Source of the DNA: Rhodococcus ruber NBRC 15591
Lineage (GTDB): Bacteria > Actinomycetota > Actinomycetes > Mycobacteriales > Mycobacteriaceae
DNA: 64,000 bases
Assembly (NCBI RefSeq): GCF_001894945.1
Contig: NZ_BCXE01000023.1
Coordinates: forward strand, 167,428-231,427
Direction of reading: 5' to 3'
In this document: positions 27,851 to 36,576 of the stretch, one piece after another
How the letters are laid out: the number at the start of each line of letters is the position of its first letter
How positions within the stretch are numbered: position 1 is the stretch's first letter
Made by a program: the position numbers and the translations under genes
Notes under the pieces: generated by a model
The model's database searches: none
What the model was told of the DNA's origin: nothing
What the model saw: the letters and a program-made list of their open reading frames with translations, nothing else

Positions 27851-29456
27851 GCGCACCGCTGGCGAGGTCGGGTGTCAGGAGGGTGAATTCGCGGTCACCG
27901 CGCGACCGCATCCACACCGGGTCGGTGCAGTTCCACCGTTCGGCGCTGAGCGTGCGGGTGAGCACCTTGAAGGTGGCCGTGCGCGGGAAGTCGGAGCACA
28001 CCCGGATCAGCGTCGGCAGCTGTTTGGGGCCGAGGTCGGGCTGCGCGTCGAGGAAGTCCGCGAACGCGACCGGATCGAACTCGTCGGTCGCGGTGGGGAT
28101 GACGGCGGCCATCACCCGATCGCCCACGTCCGCATCCGGGACCGCGTAGACCGCGACCTGGGCGAAGCCCGGATAGCGGAGCAGGATGCGCTCGATCGGT
28201 GCGGCCGCGATGTTCTCGCCGTCGACGCGCATCCACCCGGAACTGCGACCGGCGAAGTAGACGAAGCCCTCGGCGTCGACGTAACCGAGATCGCCGCTGT
28301 GGTAGCGGCCGTCGCGCATCCGTTCGGCATCGGCCCCCGGATTCTTGTAATAGCCTGCGAACAGACCGGACCCGGTGACGTTGACGAGTTCGCCGGTCGC
28401 GACGTCGGCGTTGAGGACACGGCCGTCGGCGTCGAACTCGGCGACAGGGCAGGGAGATCCGGTGTCCGGTTCGAAGATCTGCACGCCGTCGGGCAGTCGG
28501 CCCAGTGCTCCGGGCGGGGCGTCGGGCGCCGCGGAGATCGAGATGCCGCCCTCGGTGGAGCCGAACCCGTCGACGACCGTCGCGCCGAACCGTCGCCGGA
28601 ACGCGGCGATCGCGGGGGCCGTGCCCTCGTTGCCGTACATGATGCGCAGGGGGTTGTCCGCCTCGCCGGGTTCCTCCGGGGTGGCGACGATGTAGGACAA
28701 CGGCTTTCCCACGTAGTTGGCGTAGGTTACCCCGAATCGGCGCACGTCCGGCAGGAACCCGGAGGCGGAGAACCTGCGCCGCAGGGCGATCCCGGACCCC
28801 GCCGCGAGCGCCACCGCCCAGCCGGCCATCATCGCGTTGGAGTGGAACATCGGCATCGACACGTACACGACGTCGTCGGCACCGAGACCGAACCGCTCCG
28901 CGAGCATCACGCCGGGGCCGGTGATCTTCTCGTGGGTGCAGCACACGGCCTTCGGGTCGCCGCTGGTGCCGGAGGTGAAGATCAGCATGAACAGGTCGGT
29001 CGGGCTGGCCGGGACCGGTTCGACGGTGGCACCGGCATACGGGGCGAGCAGCGCGGCCCACTCGGCGGAGTCGACGTCGATCACCCGCACCCCGCCGAGA
29101 TCGAGCCCGTCGAGCAGTCGGGCGTTCGCGGTCTCGGTGAACACCACCTGGCAGTCCGCGAGCGCGATGTCGCGGGCCAGGGCCTGCCCGCGGCGAGTGG
29201 TGTTCAGCCCGACCACCACCGACCCGGACAGTGCCGCGGCGCCGAGCAGCAGCGAGAACTCCGGCACGTTGTCCATGAGGATCCCGAAGTGCCGGGGCCT
29301 GCGCGGGTCGAGCAGTTCGTGCAGCAGGGCGGCCCGATCCCGGCCGGCCTGCACGTGCTCGCGCCACGTCAGCGACGTATTCTCGAACTGCAGGCCACGA
29401 TCGTCGACGGTGGCGAGCCGCTCGAGGAGCGCGGTCACCGTGAGTGCGTCGGTCAT
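27834..29456 (-). CDS. fadD17: Acyl-CoA synthetase FadD17
   Basis: I start at MTDALTVTAL (ATG 29456); a much longer open frame upstream is the shadow of fadE27. The 540-residue ANL ligase has the AMP-binding loop IFTSGTSGDPKAVCC (about residues 157-171), GFGSTEGG, YHSGDLGYVDAEG and a C-terminal RTATFKVLTR with the catalytic lysine. FadD17 (Rv3506) activates steroid acids with a C26 or C24 side chain. It follows fadE26-fadE27 in the same order as M. tuberculosis. The gap to fadE27 is 59 bp. Confidence 0.9.
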   Translation of the reverse strand: MTDALTVTALLERLATVDDRGLQFENTSLTWREHVQAGRDRAALLHELLDPRRPRHFGILMDNVPEFSLLLGAAALSGSVVVGLNTTRRGQALARDIALADCQVVFTETANARLLDGLDLGGVRVIDVDSAEWAALLAPYAGATVEPVPASPTDLFMLIFTSGTSGDPKAVCCTHEKITGPGVMLAERFGLGADDVVYVSMPMFHSNAMMAGWAVALAAGSGIALRRRFSASGFLPDVRRFGVTYANYVGKPLSYIVATPEEPGEADNPLRIMYGNEGTAPAIAAFRRRFGATVVDGFGSTEGGISISAAPDAPPGALGRLPDGVQIFEPDTGSPCPVAEFDADGRVLNADVATGELVNVTGSGLFAGYYKNPGADAERMRDGRYHSGDLGYVDAEGFVYFAGRSSGWMRVDGENIAAAPIERILLRYPGFAQVAVYAVPDADVGDRVMAAVIPTATDEFDPVAFADFLDAQPDLGPKQLPTLIRVCSDFPRTATFKVLTRTLSAERWNCTDPVWMRSRGDREFTLLTPDLASGAPFGRS

Positions 29457-29515
29457 GGGGGCATCCTGGCGTCCGTGCGTGCCGGCCGAGGTGCCGGTTC
29501 CGCTGATCGGGACTG

Positions 29516-30631
29516 TCACGCGGGCGTTTCCGCGAGGGACACGCCCAGGGCCCGGAGCTGTGCGGTGGCCGAGCCGAGGTGGAATTCGTGGTGCTTGGCG
29601 GCCAGGAAGTAGCGGTGCACGGGATGGTCCTCGTCCAGACCCACTCCGCCGTGGACGTGGACGAGCGTGTGCGCGACGCGGTGCCCGGCGTCGGCCGCCC
29701 AGAACGCGGCCGTGCGCAGTTCCCCGGTGTCGGGCAGCCCGGCGTCGGCGCGGAAGGCTGCCTGCCACAGGGTGAGCCGGGCACCCTTGACGTCGATGTA
29801 GGCGTCGGCGAGTCGCTGGGCCACCGCCTGGAAGCTGCCGATCGGCCGATCGAACTGCACCCGTTCGCGCGCGTACTCCGCGGTGAGCTCGAGCGCCCGG
29901 TCGAGCACCCCGTACTGGTATGCGGCCGAGCCGAGGAGTCCGCGGTCGCGCAGCCACGCCGTGATCGCGCGGCCGTCGGTGCCCAGCACACGATCGTCGG
30001 GGACGGCGGCGGCGGTCAGGGTCAGCGTCCCGAGGCAGCCTCGTCCGGTGTCGTACTGACGGGTCACGCTCACGCCGGGATCGGCGGGGCGCACGAGGAG
30101 CACGGTGACGCCGTCCGAGGTCGCCGCCGGCACGAGGAACAGGTCCGCGGCCGGTGCCGCGTCGACGAGGATCTTGGTGCCGTCGACGATCCAGCCGCCG
30201 TCGGTGCGACGTGCCGTCGTGGTCGGCGACGTGGGGTCGTCGTTCAGTTCCTCCTCGAGGGCGGCGGTGAGGATCTGCTCGCCGGTGGCGGCGGGTTCGC
30301 CCCAGTCGCGACGCTGCGTGTCGTTGCCGAACTCGGCGACGGCGGCGGCGGACACGACGATCGAGGACAGGTAGGGGACGGCGGCGACACCGCGGCCGAG
30401 TTCGGCGAGGATGCTCGTCTGTTCGAGCGGCCCGAAGCCGTCGCCGCCGACGGATTCGGGCAGTGCCGCGCCGAGGATGCCCGACGAGGCGAGCGCGTCC
30501 CACAGGGTGTGGTCGATGCGGTCCTCGGCGGCGTCGAGCCGGCGCAGGTGGTCGTTGGTGGCGATCTCGGTGACGATGCGGCGGGTGAGCCCGGCGAGGT
30601 CCTGCTGTGCCTCGGTGAGGGTGAAATCCAC
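29516..30631 (-). CDS. fadE27: Acyl-CoA dehydrogenase subunit FadE27 (ChsE5)
   Basis: Start is GTG 30631 (VDFTLTEAQQ) with ggaagga upstream; the open frame further up is the fadE26 shadow. The 371 residues have the acyl-CoA dehydrogenase fold with an eroded middle domain (DGTKILVDAAPAADLFLVPA) and C-terminal ARERVQFDRPIGSFQAVAQRLAD, the helix that binds FAD pyrophosphate. FadE27 pairs with FadE26 as an alpha2beta2 enzyme (ChsE4-ChsE5), in which only one subunit type carries the catalytic base. The usual C-terminal glutamate motif is replaced by VHGGVGLDEDHPVHR. Confidence 0.88.
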   Translation of the reverse strand: MDFTLTEAQQDLAGLTRRIVTEIATNDHLRRLDAAEDRIDHTLWDALASSGILGAALPESVGGDGFGPLEQTSILAELGRGVAAVPYLSSIVVSAAAVAEFGNDTQRRDWGEPAATGEQILTAALEEELNDDPTSPTTTARRTDGGWIVDGTKILVDAAPAADLFLVPAATSDGVTVLLVRPADPGVSVTRQYDTGRGCLGTLTLTAAAVPDDRVLGTDGRAITAWLRDRGLLGSAAYQYGVLDRALELTAEYARERVQFDRPIGSFQAVAQRLADAYIDVKGARLTLWQAAFRADAGLPDTGELRTAAFWAADAGHRVAHTLVHVHGGVGLDEDHPVHRYFLAAKHHEFHLGSATAQLRALGVSLAETPA

Positions 30632-30654
30632 GGCCTTGTCCTTCCGGTGGAGTG

Positions 30655-31833
30655 TCAGCGCTTGGCGGGCGGCTGGCCGAGGGCGGTCATCGCGATGATG
30701 TCTCGCTGGACCTCGTTGGTGCCGCCGCCGAAGGTGAGGATCAGGGAACTGCGATGCATCCGTTCGAGCCGGCCCCGCAGCAGCACGCCCGGCGAGTTCT
30801 GCCGCAGGGTGGCCGACGGTCCGAGGATCTCCATCAGCAACCGGTACGCCTCGGTCGCGAACTCGGTGCCGAACACCTTGTTCGCCGACGCCGGGGCGGG
30901 CCCGAGCGGCGCGGCGCCGGAGGCGATCTCCCAGTTCATCAGTTTCAGGTACTCGGCCTGGGCGTGGACGCGGGCCAGGTTGATCCGCACCCATTCCTGA
31001 TCGAGGACGCGGCGGCCGTCGGGCAGGCGGGTGTGCTGCGCCCACTCGCGCACTTCCTGCAGCGCGGTGAGGATCGGGCCCGCGGACGTGAGTGCGACGC
31101 GTTCGTGGTTGAGCTGGTTGGTGATCAGCGCCCAGCCGCCGTTCTCCTCGCCGACGAGCGCGGAGGCCGGGACGCGCACGTCCTGGTAGTAGGTGGCGCT
31201 GGTGTCGGGGCCGGCCATGGTGTGCACGGGGGTGTAGGAGAACCCCTCGGCCGTGGTGGGCACGATGAGGACGCTGATGCCCTTGTGCTTGCGCGCGGCC
31301 GGGTCGGTGCGGCATGCGAGCCACACGTAGTCGGCGTAGGCGATCAGGCTCGTCCACATCTTCTGGCCGTTGATCACCCACTCGTCGCCCTCGCGGACGG
31401 CGGTGGTGCGCAGCGACGCGAGATCCGTGCCGGCCTCGGGTTCGGAGTAGCCGATGGAGAAGTGCAGCTCGCCGGCGGAGATCTTCGGGAGGAAGAACTC
31501 CTTCTGCTCGGGTGTGCCGAAGTGCATGATCGTCGGTGCGACCGAATTGATGGTGAGGAACGGGACGGGAGCGCCGGCGATGGCCGCCTCGTCGGTGAAG
31601 ATGAGCTGATCCATGGCCGAACGGTTCGGGCCGCCGTACTCCTCCGGCCAGCCCAGGGTGAGCCAGCCGTCCTTGCCCATCTGCTGGACGACCTCCCGGT
31701 ACACGTTGCCGGCACCGTACTCGCCCGTCGTCGCGGCGAGCGCCTCCCGTCGTTCGGGCGTCATCAGGTCGGCGAAATAGGCGCGCAACTGCGCGCGGAG
31801 TTCCTCTTGCTGCGGGGTGTACGCGATGTCCAC
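30655..31833 (-). CDS. fadE26: Acyl-CoA dehydrogenase subunit FadE26 (ChsE4)
   Basis: A 392-residue acyl-CoA dehydrogenase (GTG start 31833). It shows IGYSEPEAGTDLASLRTTAVREGDEWVINGQK in overlapping conserved segments for flavin and substrate, Glu244 in LNHERV as the probable catalytic base, and the C-terminal GGGTNEVQRDIIA helix. With FadE27 it desaturates the C8 steroid side-chain acyl-CoA. It is first in the operon fadE26-fadE27-fadD17 and divergent from the ferredoxin gene, with a KstR box between. Confidence 0.9.
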   Translation of the reverse strand: MDIAYTPQQEELRAQLRAYFADLMTPERREALAATTGEYGAGNVYREVVQQMGKDGWLTLGWPEEYGGPNRSAMDQLIFTDEAAIAGAPVPFLTINSVAPTIMHFGTPEQKEFFLPKISAGELHFSIGYSEPEAGTDLASLRTTAVREGDEWVINGQKMWTSLIAYADYVWLACRTDPAARKHKGISVLIVPTTAEGFSYTPVHTMAGPDTSATYYQDVRVPASALVGEENGGWALITNQLNHERVALTSAGPILTALQEVREWAQHTRLPDGRRVLDQEWVRINLARVHAQAEYLKLMNWEIASGAAPLGPAPASANKVFGTEFATEAYRLLMEILGPSATLRQNSPGVLLRGRLERMHRSSLILTFGGGTNEVQRDIIAMTALGQPPAKR

Positions 31834-31909
31834 GAACCGCTCCGTTCGTCGGGTAGGCAGCTGTTCGACGGCCGAGGACCGGGACCGGCTCGGCGATGTT
31901 CCCGAATCA

Positions 31910-31938
31910 TTGCACAGAACTGAAACGCGTTCTAGCCT
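31910..31938 (+). promoter_or_regulatory. KstR-controlled promoter between fadE26 and the ferredoxin gene
   Basis: TTGCAC (31910-31915), 17 bp and TAGCCT (31933-31938) fit a promoter toward the ferredoxin gene. The KstR pattern fits 31921-31934 (TGAAACGCGTTCTA) at all 8 defined bases and covers the spacer and -10 edge. It may also control fadE26. Confidence 0.75.
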
Positions 31939-32012
31939 GGATTTCGAGCCGTCGCGCCAGCCCGCGCGACCGGCGCCGGATCGGTTGTGCGAGCGAGAAG
32001 CGAGGTCTGTTC

Positions 32013-32198
32013 ATGGAGGTCAAGGTCGACTTCGATCGTTGTGAGGCGAACGGCGTGTGCGTGGGGATTGCGCCCGAGGTCTTCGATCTGAACGACGACG
32101 ACGAGCTGATCGTCACGCACCCCATCGCGCCGGAGCAGGAGGAGGACGTGCGCACGGCGATCGCGCAGTGCCCCCGCGCGGCACTGAGCGAGGCCTGA
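32013..32198 (+). CDS. fdxD: Small 3Fe-4S ferredoxin FdxD-like
   Basis: The real product is 61 residues from ATG 32013 (MEVKVDFDRC); the frame is open upstream through the promoter. Cysteine order is C10-x5-C16 ... C52-P, the pattern of single-cluster [3Fe-4S] ferredoxins that serve bacterial P450s. FdxD (Rv3503c) sits at the same place beside fadE26. It may pass electrons to CYP125 or the CYP142-like P450. RBS gagaagcgagg is loose and 10 or more bases away. Confidence 0.88.
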   Translation: MEVKVDFDRCEANGVCVGIAPEVFDLNDDDELIVTHPIAPEQEEDVRTAIAQCPRAALSEA

Positions 32199-32207
32199 CG
32201 AGTTCGC

Positions 32208-32236
32208 TTGTCAGAAACGAGAACACGTTCTACATT
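32208..32236 (+). promoter_or_regulatory. KstR-controlled promoter of hsd4A
   Basis: TTGTCA (32208-32213), 17 bp and TACATT (32231-32236) form a promoter. The KstR pattern fits 32219-32232 (GAGAACACGTTCTA) at 7 of 8 defined bases. This stretch is nearly the same as the fadD19 promoter, sharing TTGTCAGAAACG and AACACGTTCTAC. The start site should be about 75 bp before the hsd4A ATG. Confidence 0.75.
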
Positions 32237-32317
32237 TCTGGTGGTCGCCGGAATCCGCGGCGACCAGGAGCGCGGCGGCCCGGGCGGCCGCCCGATATCG
32301 CTAGGGAGAACGCGTCG

Positions 32318-33298
32318 ATGAGTGCAAGCGGCAACGGTCTCGGCCCCGCGGGAAACGGGGCGGCGGACGACGGGGGCGTGAGCTTCGAGGGCGGTGCGAG
32401 TCTCGAGGGCGGTGCGAGTCTCGAGGGGCGGGTTGCCGTCGTCACCGGAGCCGGCGCCGGACTCGGACGCGCCGAGGCCGTCGCGCTGGCCCGGGCCGGC
32501 GCCGCGGTGGTTGTCAACGATCTCGCGGCGTCGGACGCCGTCGAGGACACCCTCGCCGAGATCCGCGACCTCGGCGCCGACGCGGCCTTCGTGGCCGGCA
32601 GCGTCGCCGAACGCACCACGGCCGACGCCCTGCTCGCGACGGCCCGGGACCGATTCGGTCGTCTCGACATCGTCGTCAACAATGCCGGCATCGTGCGGGA
32701 TCGCATGCTGTTCAACATGTCCGACGAGGACTGGGACGCGGTGATCGCCGTCCATCTGCGCGGCCATTTCCTGCTGTGCCGCAACGCGGCGGCGTACTGG
32801 CGTGGCGAGTCCAAGAAGGCCGGCGGGCCCGTCTACGGCCGGATCGTCAACACGTCCTCCGAGGCCGGCCTGCTCGGTCCCGAGGGGCAGGCCAACTACG
32901 GCGCGGCCAAGGCCGGGATCACCGCCCTCACCCTCTCCGCCGCGCGGGGCCTGTCCCGGTACGGGGTGCGGGCCAATGCCATCTGCCCACGGGCGCGCAC
33001 CGCGATGACGGAGGGTGTCTTCGGTGCCGCGCCCGAGGGGGAGGTGGATCCGCTGGCACCCGAGCACGTCTCGGCGCTGGTCACCTACCTGGCATCTCCC
33101 GCGGCGGACCGGATCAACGGCCAGGTCTTCGTCGTCTACGGCCCGATGGTCGCGCTGATGGCCGCGCCCGTCGTCGAGCAGCGGTTCGACGCGGACGTCC
33201 GCTGGACCCCGGAAACCCTCGCCGACCGCGTCGGAAGCTACTTCGACGACCGGGATCCTGCGCGCACCTTCTCGGCCGCGCAGGCCCTCGCTCTCTGA
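32318..33298 (+). CDS. hsd4A: Short-chain dehydrogenase Hsd4A (17beta-hydroxysteroid / beta-hydroxyacyl-CoA dehydrogenase)
   Basis: I start at ATG 32318 (MSASGNGLGP) with agggagaa before it. The 326-residue SDR has VTGAGAGLGR for NAD binding, NNAG, the TSSEAG serine and the NYGAAKAG Tyr-Lys pair. Its N-terminal 35 residues are low complexity and hold a GGASLE duplication made by an 18-bp tandem repeat. Hsd4A (Rv3502c) dehydrogenates the 22-hydroxyacyl-CoA side chain and 17beta-hydroxyl groups. It is just upstream of the mce4 operon, as in M. tuberculosis. Confidence 0.87.
   Translation: MSASGNGLGPAGNGAADDGGVSFEGGASLEGGASLEGRVAVVTGAGAGLGRAEAVALARAGAAVVVNDLAASDAVEDTLAEIRDLGADAAFVAGSVAERTTADALLATARDRFGRLDIVVNNAGIVRDRMLFNMSDEDWDAVIAVHLRGHFLLCRNAAAYWRGESKKAGGPVYGRIVNTSSEAGLLGPEGQANYGAAKAGITALTLSAARGLSRYGVRANAICPRARTAMTEGVFGAAPEGEVDPLAPEHVSALVTYLASPAADRINGQVFVVYGPMVALMAAPVVEQRFDADVRWTPETLADRVGSYFDDRDPARTFSAAQALAL
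32390..32425 (+). repeat. Perfect 18-bp tandem duplication inside hsd4A
   Basis: GGCGGTGCGAGTCTCGAG occurs twice without a gap (32390-32407 and 32408-32425). It encodes GGASLEGGASLE in frame in the N-terminal extension of Hsd4A. A diverged third copy (GGCGTGAGCTTCGAG, 32375-32389) precedes it. Confidence 0.9.
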
Positions 33299-33663
33299 AA
33301 CACCGCTAGGTGATACCCGAAGTGACATGCAAGGTCGCCCTTCGGTAATATCGCGCCGTCCCGGGCCGATCCGGTTAGTGTCGGGCTCTGCCCGGCGTGC
33401 CGCGCCGGGTGCGCGGCCGCGACCGCGGGCGTGTGAACTCTGGTGATACCTGTTCTAATTTCTCTCCCTCGACATCCGGCGGGACGCGCCGGTTCGGTGC
33501 CGCGACCCCGTGCGACCGGGCGCTGTGGACGGGTGGGGGATCCCGCGGTCCGGGTGGGCATCTTCCCAGTTCGAAGCCCGATTCCGGGTTCGTCGTGGCT
33601 GTCGCGCCGCGGCCGGTGCGGCACGGTTCCCGCCGCGCGGGCGGCGGCGTGTCGCGACGGTCT
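33299..33663. other. Non-coding part of the mce4 upstream region
   Basis: 365 bp between hsd4A and the mce4 promoter. I see no coding frame with a domain or RBS. A weak inverted repeat (TACCCGAA near 33314, TTCGGTA at 33341-33347) may end hsd4A transcription. A second KstR-like box lies at 33444-33457. The rest shows no recognisable structure. Confidence 0.5.
33444..33457. promoter_or_regulatory. Degenerate second KstR-like box upstream of mce4
   Basis: TGATACCTGTTCTA matches TnnAACnnGTTnnA at 7 of 8 defined bases (one A is T). It lies 214 bp upstream of the main mce4 KstR box. It might support looping or belong to an upstream promoter, or may be chance. Confidence 0.4.
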
Positions 33664-33692
33664 TTGACACATGAACACGTTCTAGTTAGTAT
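33664..33692 (+). promoter_or_regulatory. KstR-controlled promoter of the mce4 operon
   Basis: TTGACA (33664-33669), 17 bp and TAGTAT (33687-33692) form a near-consensus promoter. The KstR pattern fits 33671-33684 (ATGAACACGTTCTA) at 7 of 8 defined bases and fills the spacer. The start site should be about 60 bases before the yrbE4A GTG. Confidence 0.8.
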
Positions 33693-33758
33693 GACGCGGG
33701 TCACAAGCTGACCTCTCGTCGGCCGTGGCCGGCGAGCGAACCAACGGAGGAGGAGACG

Positions 33759-34523
33759 GTGGTAGACCTCCTCGAGGTCCCGCTCCGCGCGGTGGGCGGA
33801 TTCTTCGCGATGACCGGTGAGACCGCCCGGGCCGTGTTCTCCCGGCCCTTCCAGCGACGCGAGTTCGTCGACCAGGCCTGGTTCGTCGCACGGGTGTCCC
33901 TCGTGCCGACGGTCCTCGTCGCGGTGCCGTTCACCGTCCTGGTCAGCTTTACCCTCAACATCCTGCTGCGCGAGATCGGAGCCGCGGACCTCAGCGGCGC
34001 CGGCGCCGCGCTCGGTGCCGTCACCCAGGTCGGCCCCATGGTCACCGTGCTCATCGTCGCCGGTGCCGGCGCCACCGCCATCTGCGCGGATCTCGCCGCC
34101 CGCACCATCCGAGAGGAGATCGACGCGATGCGCGTGCTCGGCATCAACCCGATCCACCGTCTCGTCGTGCCCCGGGTCCTCGCGTCCACCGTCGTCGCGC
34201 TGCTGCTCAACGGGCTGGTGTGCTCCATCGGCATCCTCGGCGGCTTCGCGTTCTCCGTCTTCCTCCAGGACGTGAACCCCGGCGCCTTCGTCAACGGCAT
34301 CACCCTGCTCACCGGCTTCGGCGAACTGATGATCTCCCAGATCAAGGCCGGACTGTTCGGCATGATCGCCGGCCTCGTCGCCGCCTACCTGGGCCTCAAC
34401 GTCAAGGGCGGCGCCAAGAGCGTGGGCGATGCCGTCAACCAGACGGTCGTGTTCGCCTTCATGGCATTGTTCGTGGTCAACCTTCTCGTCACCGCCGTCG
34501 GCATCAAGCTGACGGGCGGGTGA
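33759..34523 (+). CDS. yrbE4A: Mce4 permease subunit YrbE4A (SupA)
   Basis: A 254-residue MlaE/YrbE-family integral membrane protein (GTG start, ggaggagga 6 bp before). It has five or six membrane helices and the family EIDAMRVLGINPIHRLVVPRV cytoplasmic segment that contacts the ATPase. With YrbE4B it forms the inner-membrane channel of the Mce4 steroid importer. The ATPase (MceG) is not in this window and is usually encoded elsewhere. First gene of the KstR-controlled mce4 operon. Confidence 0.93.
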   Translation: MVDLLEVPLRAVGGFFAMTGETARAVFSRPFQRREFVDQAWFVARVSLVPTVLVAVPFTVLVSFTLNILLREIGAADLSGAGAALGAVTQVGPMVTVLIVAGAGATAICADLAARTIREEIDAMRVLGINPIHRLVVPRVLASTVVALLLNGLVCSIGILGGFAFSVFLQDVNPGAFVNGITLLTGFGELMISQIKAGLFGMIAGLVAAYLGLNVKGGAKSVGDAVNQTVVFAFMALFVVNLLVTAVGIKLTGG

Positions 34524-34543
34524 CCGGCACGGCGGTGATGTAG

Positions 34544-35392
34544 ATGGCAGTGATCTCCTGGCGCTTCCCCCGCGCGCGGCGCCGCATCGCCCGGGCCTCC
34601 GACTCCGTGGACCGGCTCGGTGACCAGGCGCTCTTCTTCGGCAAGGCGCTCGGCTACGCCCCGCGTGCGCTGATGCACTACCCGAAGGAGACGGTCCGGC
34701 TGATCGCCGAGATCAGCATGGGCACCGGGGCGCTCGCCGTGATCGGCGGAACGGTCGTCATCGTCGGCTTCCTGACCCTGTTCACCGGCGGGATCATCGC
34801 CGTGCAGGGCTTCAGCTCCCTCGGCAACATCGGCGTCGAGGCCCTCACGGGCTTCTTCGCCGCCTTCATCAACGTCCGCATCGCGGCGCCCACCATCGCG
34901 GGCATCGGCCTGGCCGCCACCATCGGCGCCGGCTCGACCGCCCAGCTCGGCGCCATGCGGGTCTCGGAGGAGATCGACGCGCTCGAAGTCATGGCGATCC
35001 CGTCGATCCCGTATCTCGTGAGCACCCGCGTGATGGCGGGCATGATCGCGATCGTCCCGCTGTACTCGCTGGCCGTGATCGCCTCGTTCGTCGCCAGCCG
35101 CTTCGCCACCGTCGTGCTCTACGGCCAGTCCGCGGGCGTGTACGACCACTACTTCGACACGTTCCTCATCCCCACCGACATCCTGTGGTCGTTCGTGCAG
35201 GCCATCGTCATGGCGATAGCCGTCATGCTGATCCACACCTACTACGGATTCAATGCCGGTGGCGGCCCGGTCGGCGTCGGCGTCGCCGTCGGCAACGCGG
35301 TGCGCGCCTCCCTGATCGCGGTGGTGACCGTGACCCTGCTCATCTCGCTCGCGGTGTACGGGGCGACCGGCAACTTCAACCTGTCGGGATAG
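34544..35392 (+). CDS. yrbE4B: Mce4 permease subunit YrbE4B (SupB)
   Basis: A 282-residue MlaE/YrbE-family permease, paralogue of YrbE4A and 20 bp downstream. It has a charged N-terminus, then membrane helices, and the EEIDALEVMAIPSIPYLVSTRV coupling segment in two adjoining parts. The last helix ends in GNFNLSG. It forms the heterodimeric permease with YrbE4A. In Rhodococcus these proteins are required for cholesterol uptake. Confidence 0.93.
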   Translation: MAVISWRFPRARRRIARASDSVDRLGDQALFFGKALGYAPRALMHYPKETVRLIAEISMGTGALAVIGGTVVIVGFLTLFTGGIIAVQGFSSLGNIGVEALTGFFAAFINVRIAAPTIAGIGLAATIGAGSTAQLGAMRVSEEIDALEVMAIPSIPYLVSTRVMAGMIAIVPLYSLAVIASFVASRFATVVLYGQSAGVYDHYFDTFLIPTDILWSFVQAIVMAIAVMLIHTYYGFNAGGGPVGVGVAVGNAVRASLIAVVTVTLLISLAVYGATGNFNLSG

Positions 35393-35396
35393 GCGC

Positions 35397-36575
35397 ATGG
35401 ACACACCCTCCTGGAAGAAGAAACTCGCGGCCCTCGGGCTCGTCGGCGGCCTCACCGTCGCCGTCGTGCTGGCGCTGCTGATGTTCGCCGGTGCCTTCAC
35501 CGCCACCACCCCGGTCACGGTCACCTCCGCACGGTCCGGCCTGGTGATGGAACCCGACGCGAAGGTCAAGCTGCGCGGTGTCGAGGTGGGCCGGGTCCGG
35601 TCCGTCGAGCACACTCCCGACGGTGCGCTGCTGCAGCTCGCGATGGATCCCGGTCAGCTGCACCTGGTGCCGTCCAACGTGCGGGTGGCCATCGAGTCCA
35701 CCACCGTGTTCGGGGCGAAGTTCGTCAACCTGCTCGTGCCGGACGACCCGTCGCCGGTTCCGCTCCAGGAGGGCGCGATCATCGCGGCCGAGAACGTCAC
35801 CGTCGAGTTCAACACCGTCTTCCAGCACCTGTCCGACGTGCTCGCGCAGATCCAGCCGGAGAAGCTCAACGCCACGCTCGGGGCGATCTCCGAGGCCCTG
35901 GACGGTCGGGGCGACACCCTCGGCGCCACCCTCGTCGAGGCCGAGGACTACCTCGCGACGATGAATCCCTCGCTGCCGCAACTGCAGTACGACCTCGCCG
36001 TGGCGGCCGACGTCACCAACCTGTACGCCGACGTCGCCCCCGACGTGATGAACCTGCTCGACAACGCCACCTCGATCGGCAACACCGTGGTCGACGAGCA
36101 GGCCAACCTGGACCTGATGCTGATGAACGTCACCGGTCTGGCGAACACCGGGCGCGACGTCCTCGGCGAGAACGAGGCCCAACTGACCTCGGCGCTGGAT
36201 CTGCTGACGGAGACCACGACGCTGCTCGCGGAGTACTCGCCCGAGCTGCCGTGCTTCCTCGTCGGGCTCAACGACGCGCGCATCGCGTTCGAACCCATGG
36301 CCGGCACCGGCAAGTACCCGGCGCTGATGCTGAGCACGAACTTCCTGGGCGGCGCCACCATGTACGACCACGAGCAGGACCTGCCGGTGGTGGGAGCTTC
36401 GGGCGGGCCGAACTGCCACGGGCTGCCCGACTTCGATCCCAAGCGCGACGGCCACGCGCCCTTCGTCGTCGCCGACACCCATCCCGTGCCGTTCCACCCG
36501 AACACCGAGACGTGGGTGCGGTACCCGACGATCTTCGGTTTCCTGTTCGGCGACATGATCCCGGGAGGCGAGTGA
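35397..36575 (+). CDS. mce4A: Mce4A substrate-binding protein
   Basis: A 392-residue Mce protein: one N-terminal membrane helix (LVGGLTVAVVLALLMFAGAF), the MCE/MlaD beta-barrel domain around residues 38-115 (SGLVMEPDAKVKLRGVEVG), a long helical region to about 270 and a C-terminal domain with paired cysteines (PCFLVG, NCHGLP). Six such proteins form the periplasmic tunnel. It starts 4 bp after yrbE4B. RBS-like gggataggcgc precedes the ATG. Confidence 0.92.
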   Translation: MDTPSWKKKLAALGLVGGLTVAVVLALLMFAGAFTATTPVTVTSARSGLVMEPDAKVKLRGVEVGRVRSVEHTPDGALLQLAMDPGQLHLVPSNVRVAIESTTVFGAKFVNLLVPDDPSPVPLQEGAIIAAENVTVEFNTVFQHLSDVLAQIQPEKLNATLGAISEALDGRGDTLGATLVEAEDYLATMNPSLPQLQYDLAVAADVTNLYADVAPDVMNLLDNATSIGNTVVDEQANLDLMLMNVTGLANTGRDVLGENEAQLTSALDLLTETTTLLAEYSPELPCFLVGLNDARIAFEPMAGTGKYPALMLSTNFLGGATMYDHEQDLPVVGASGGPNCHGLPDFDPKRDGHAPFVVADTHPVPFHPNTETWVRYPTIFGFLFGDMIPGGE

Positions 36576-36576
36576 G

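Noticed and set aside
27834..30503. An 889-codon frame that looks like a fusion of a dehydrogenase region and FadD17
   Set aside because: The N-terminal 349 codons are arginine-rich wrong-frame translation of fadE27; FadD17 starts at 29456.
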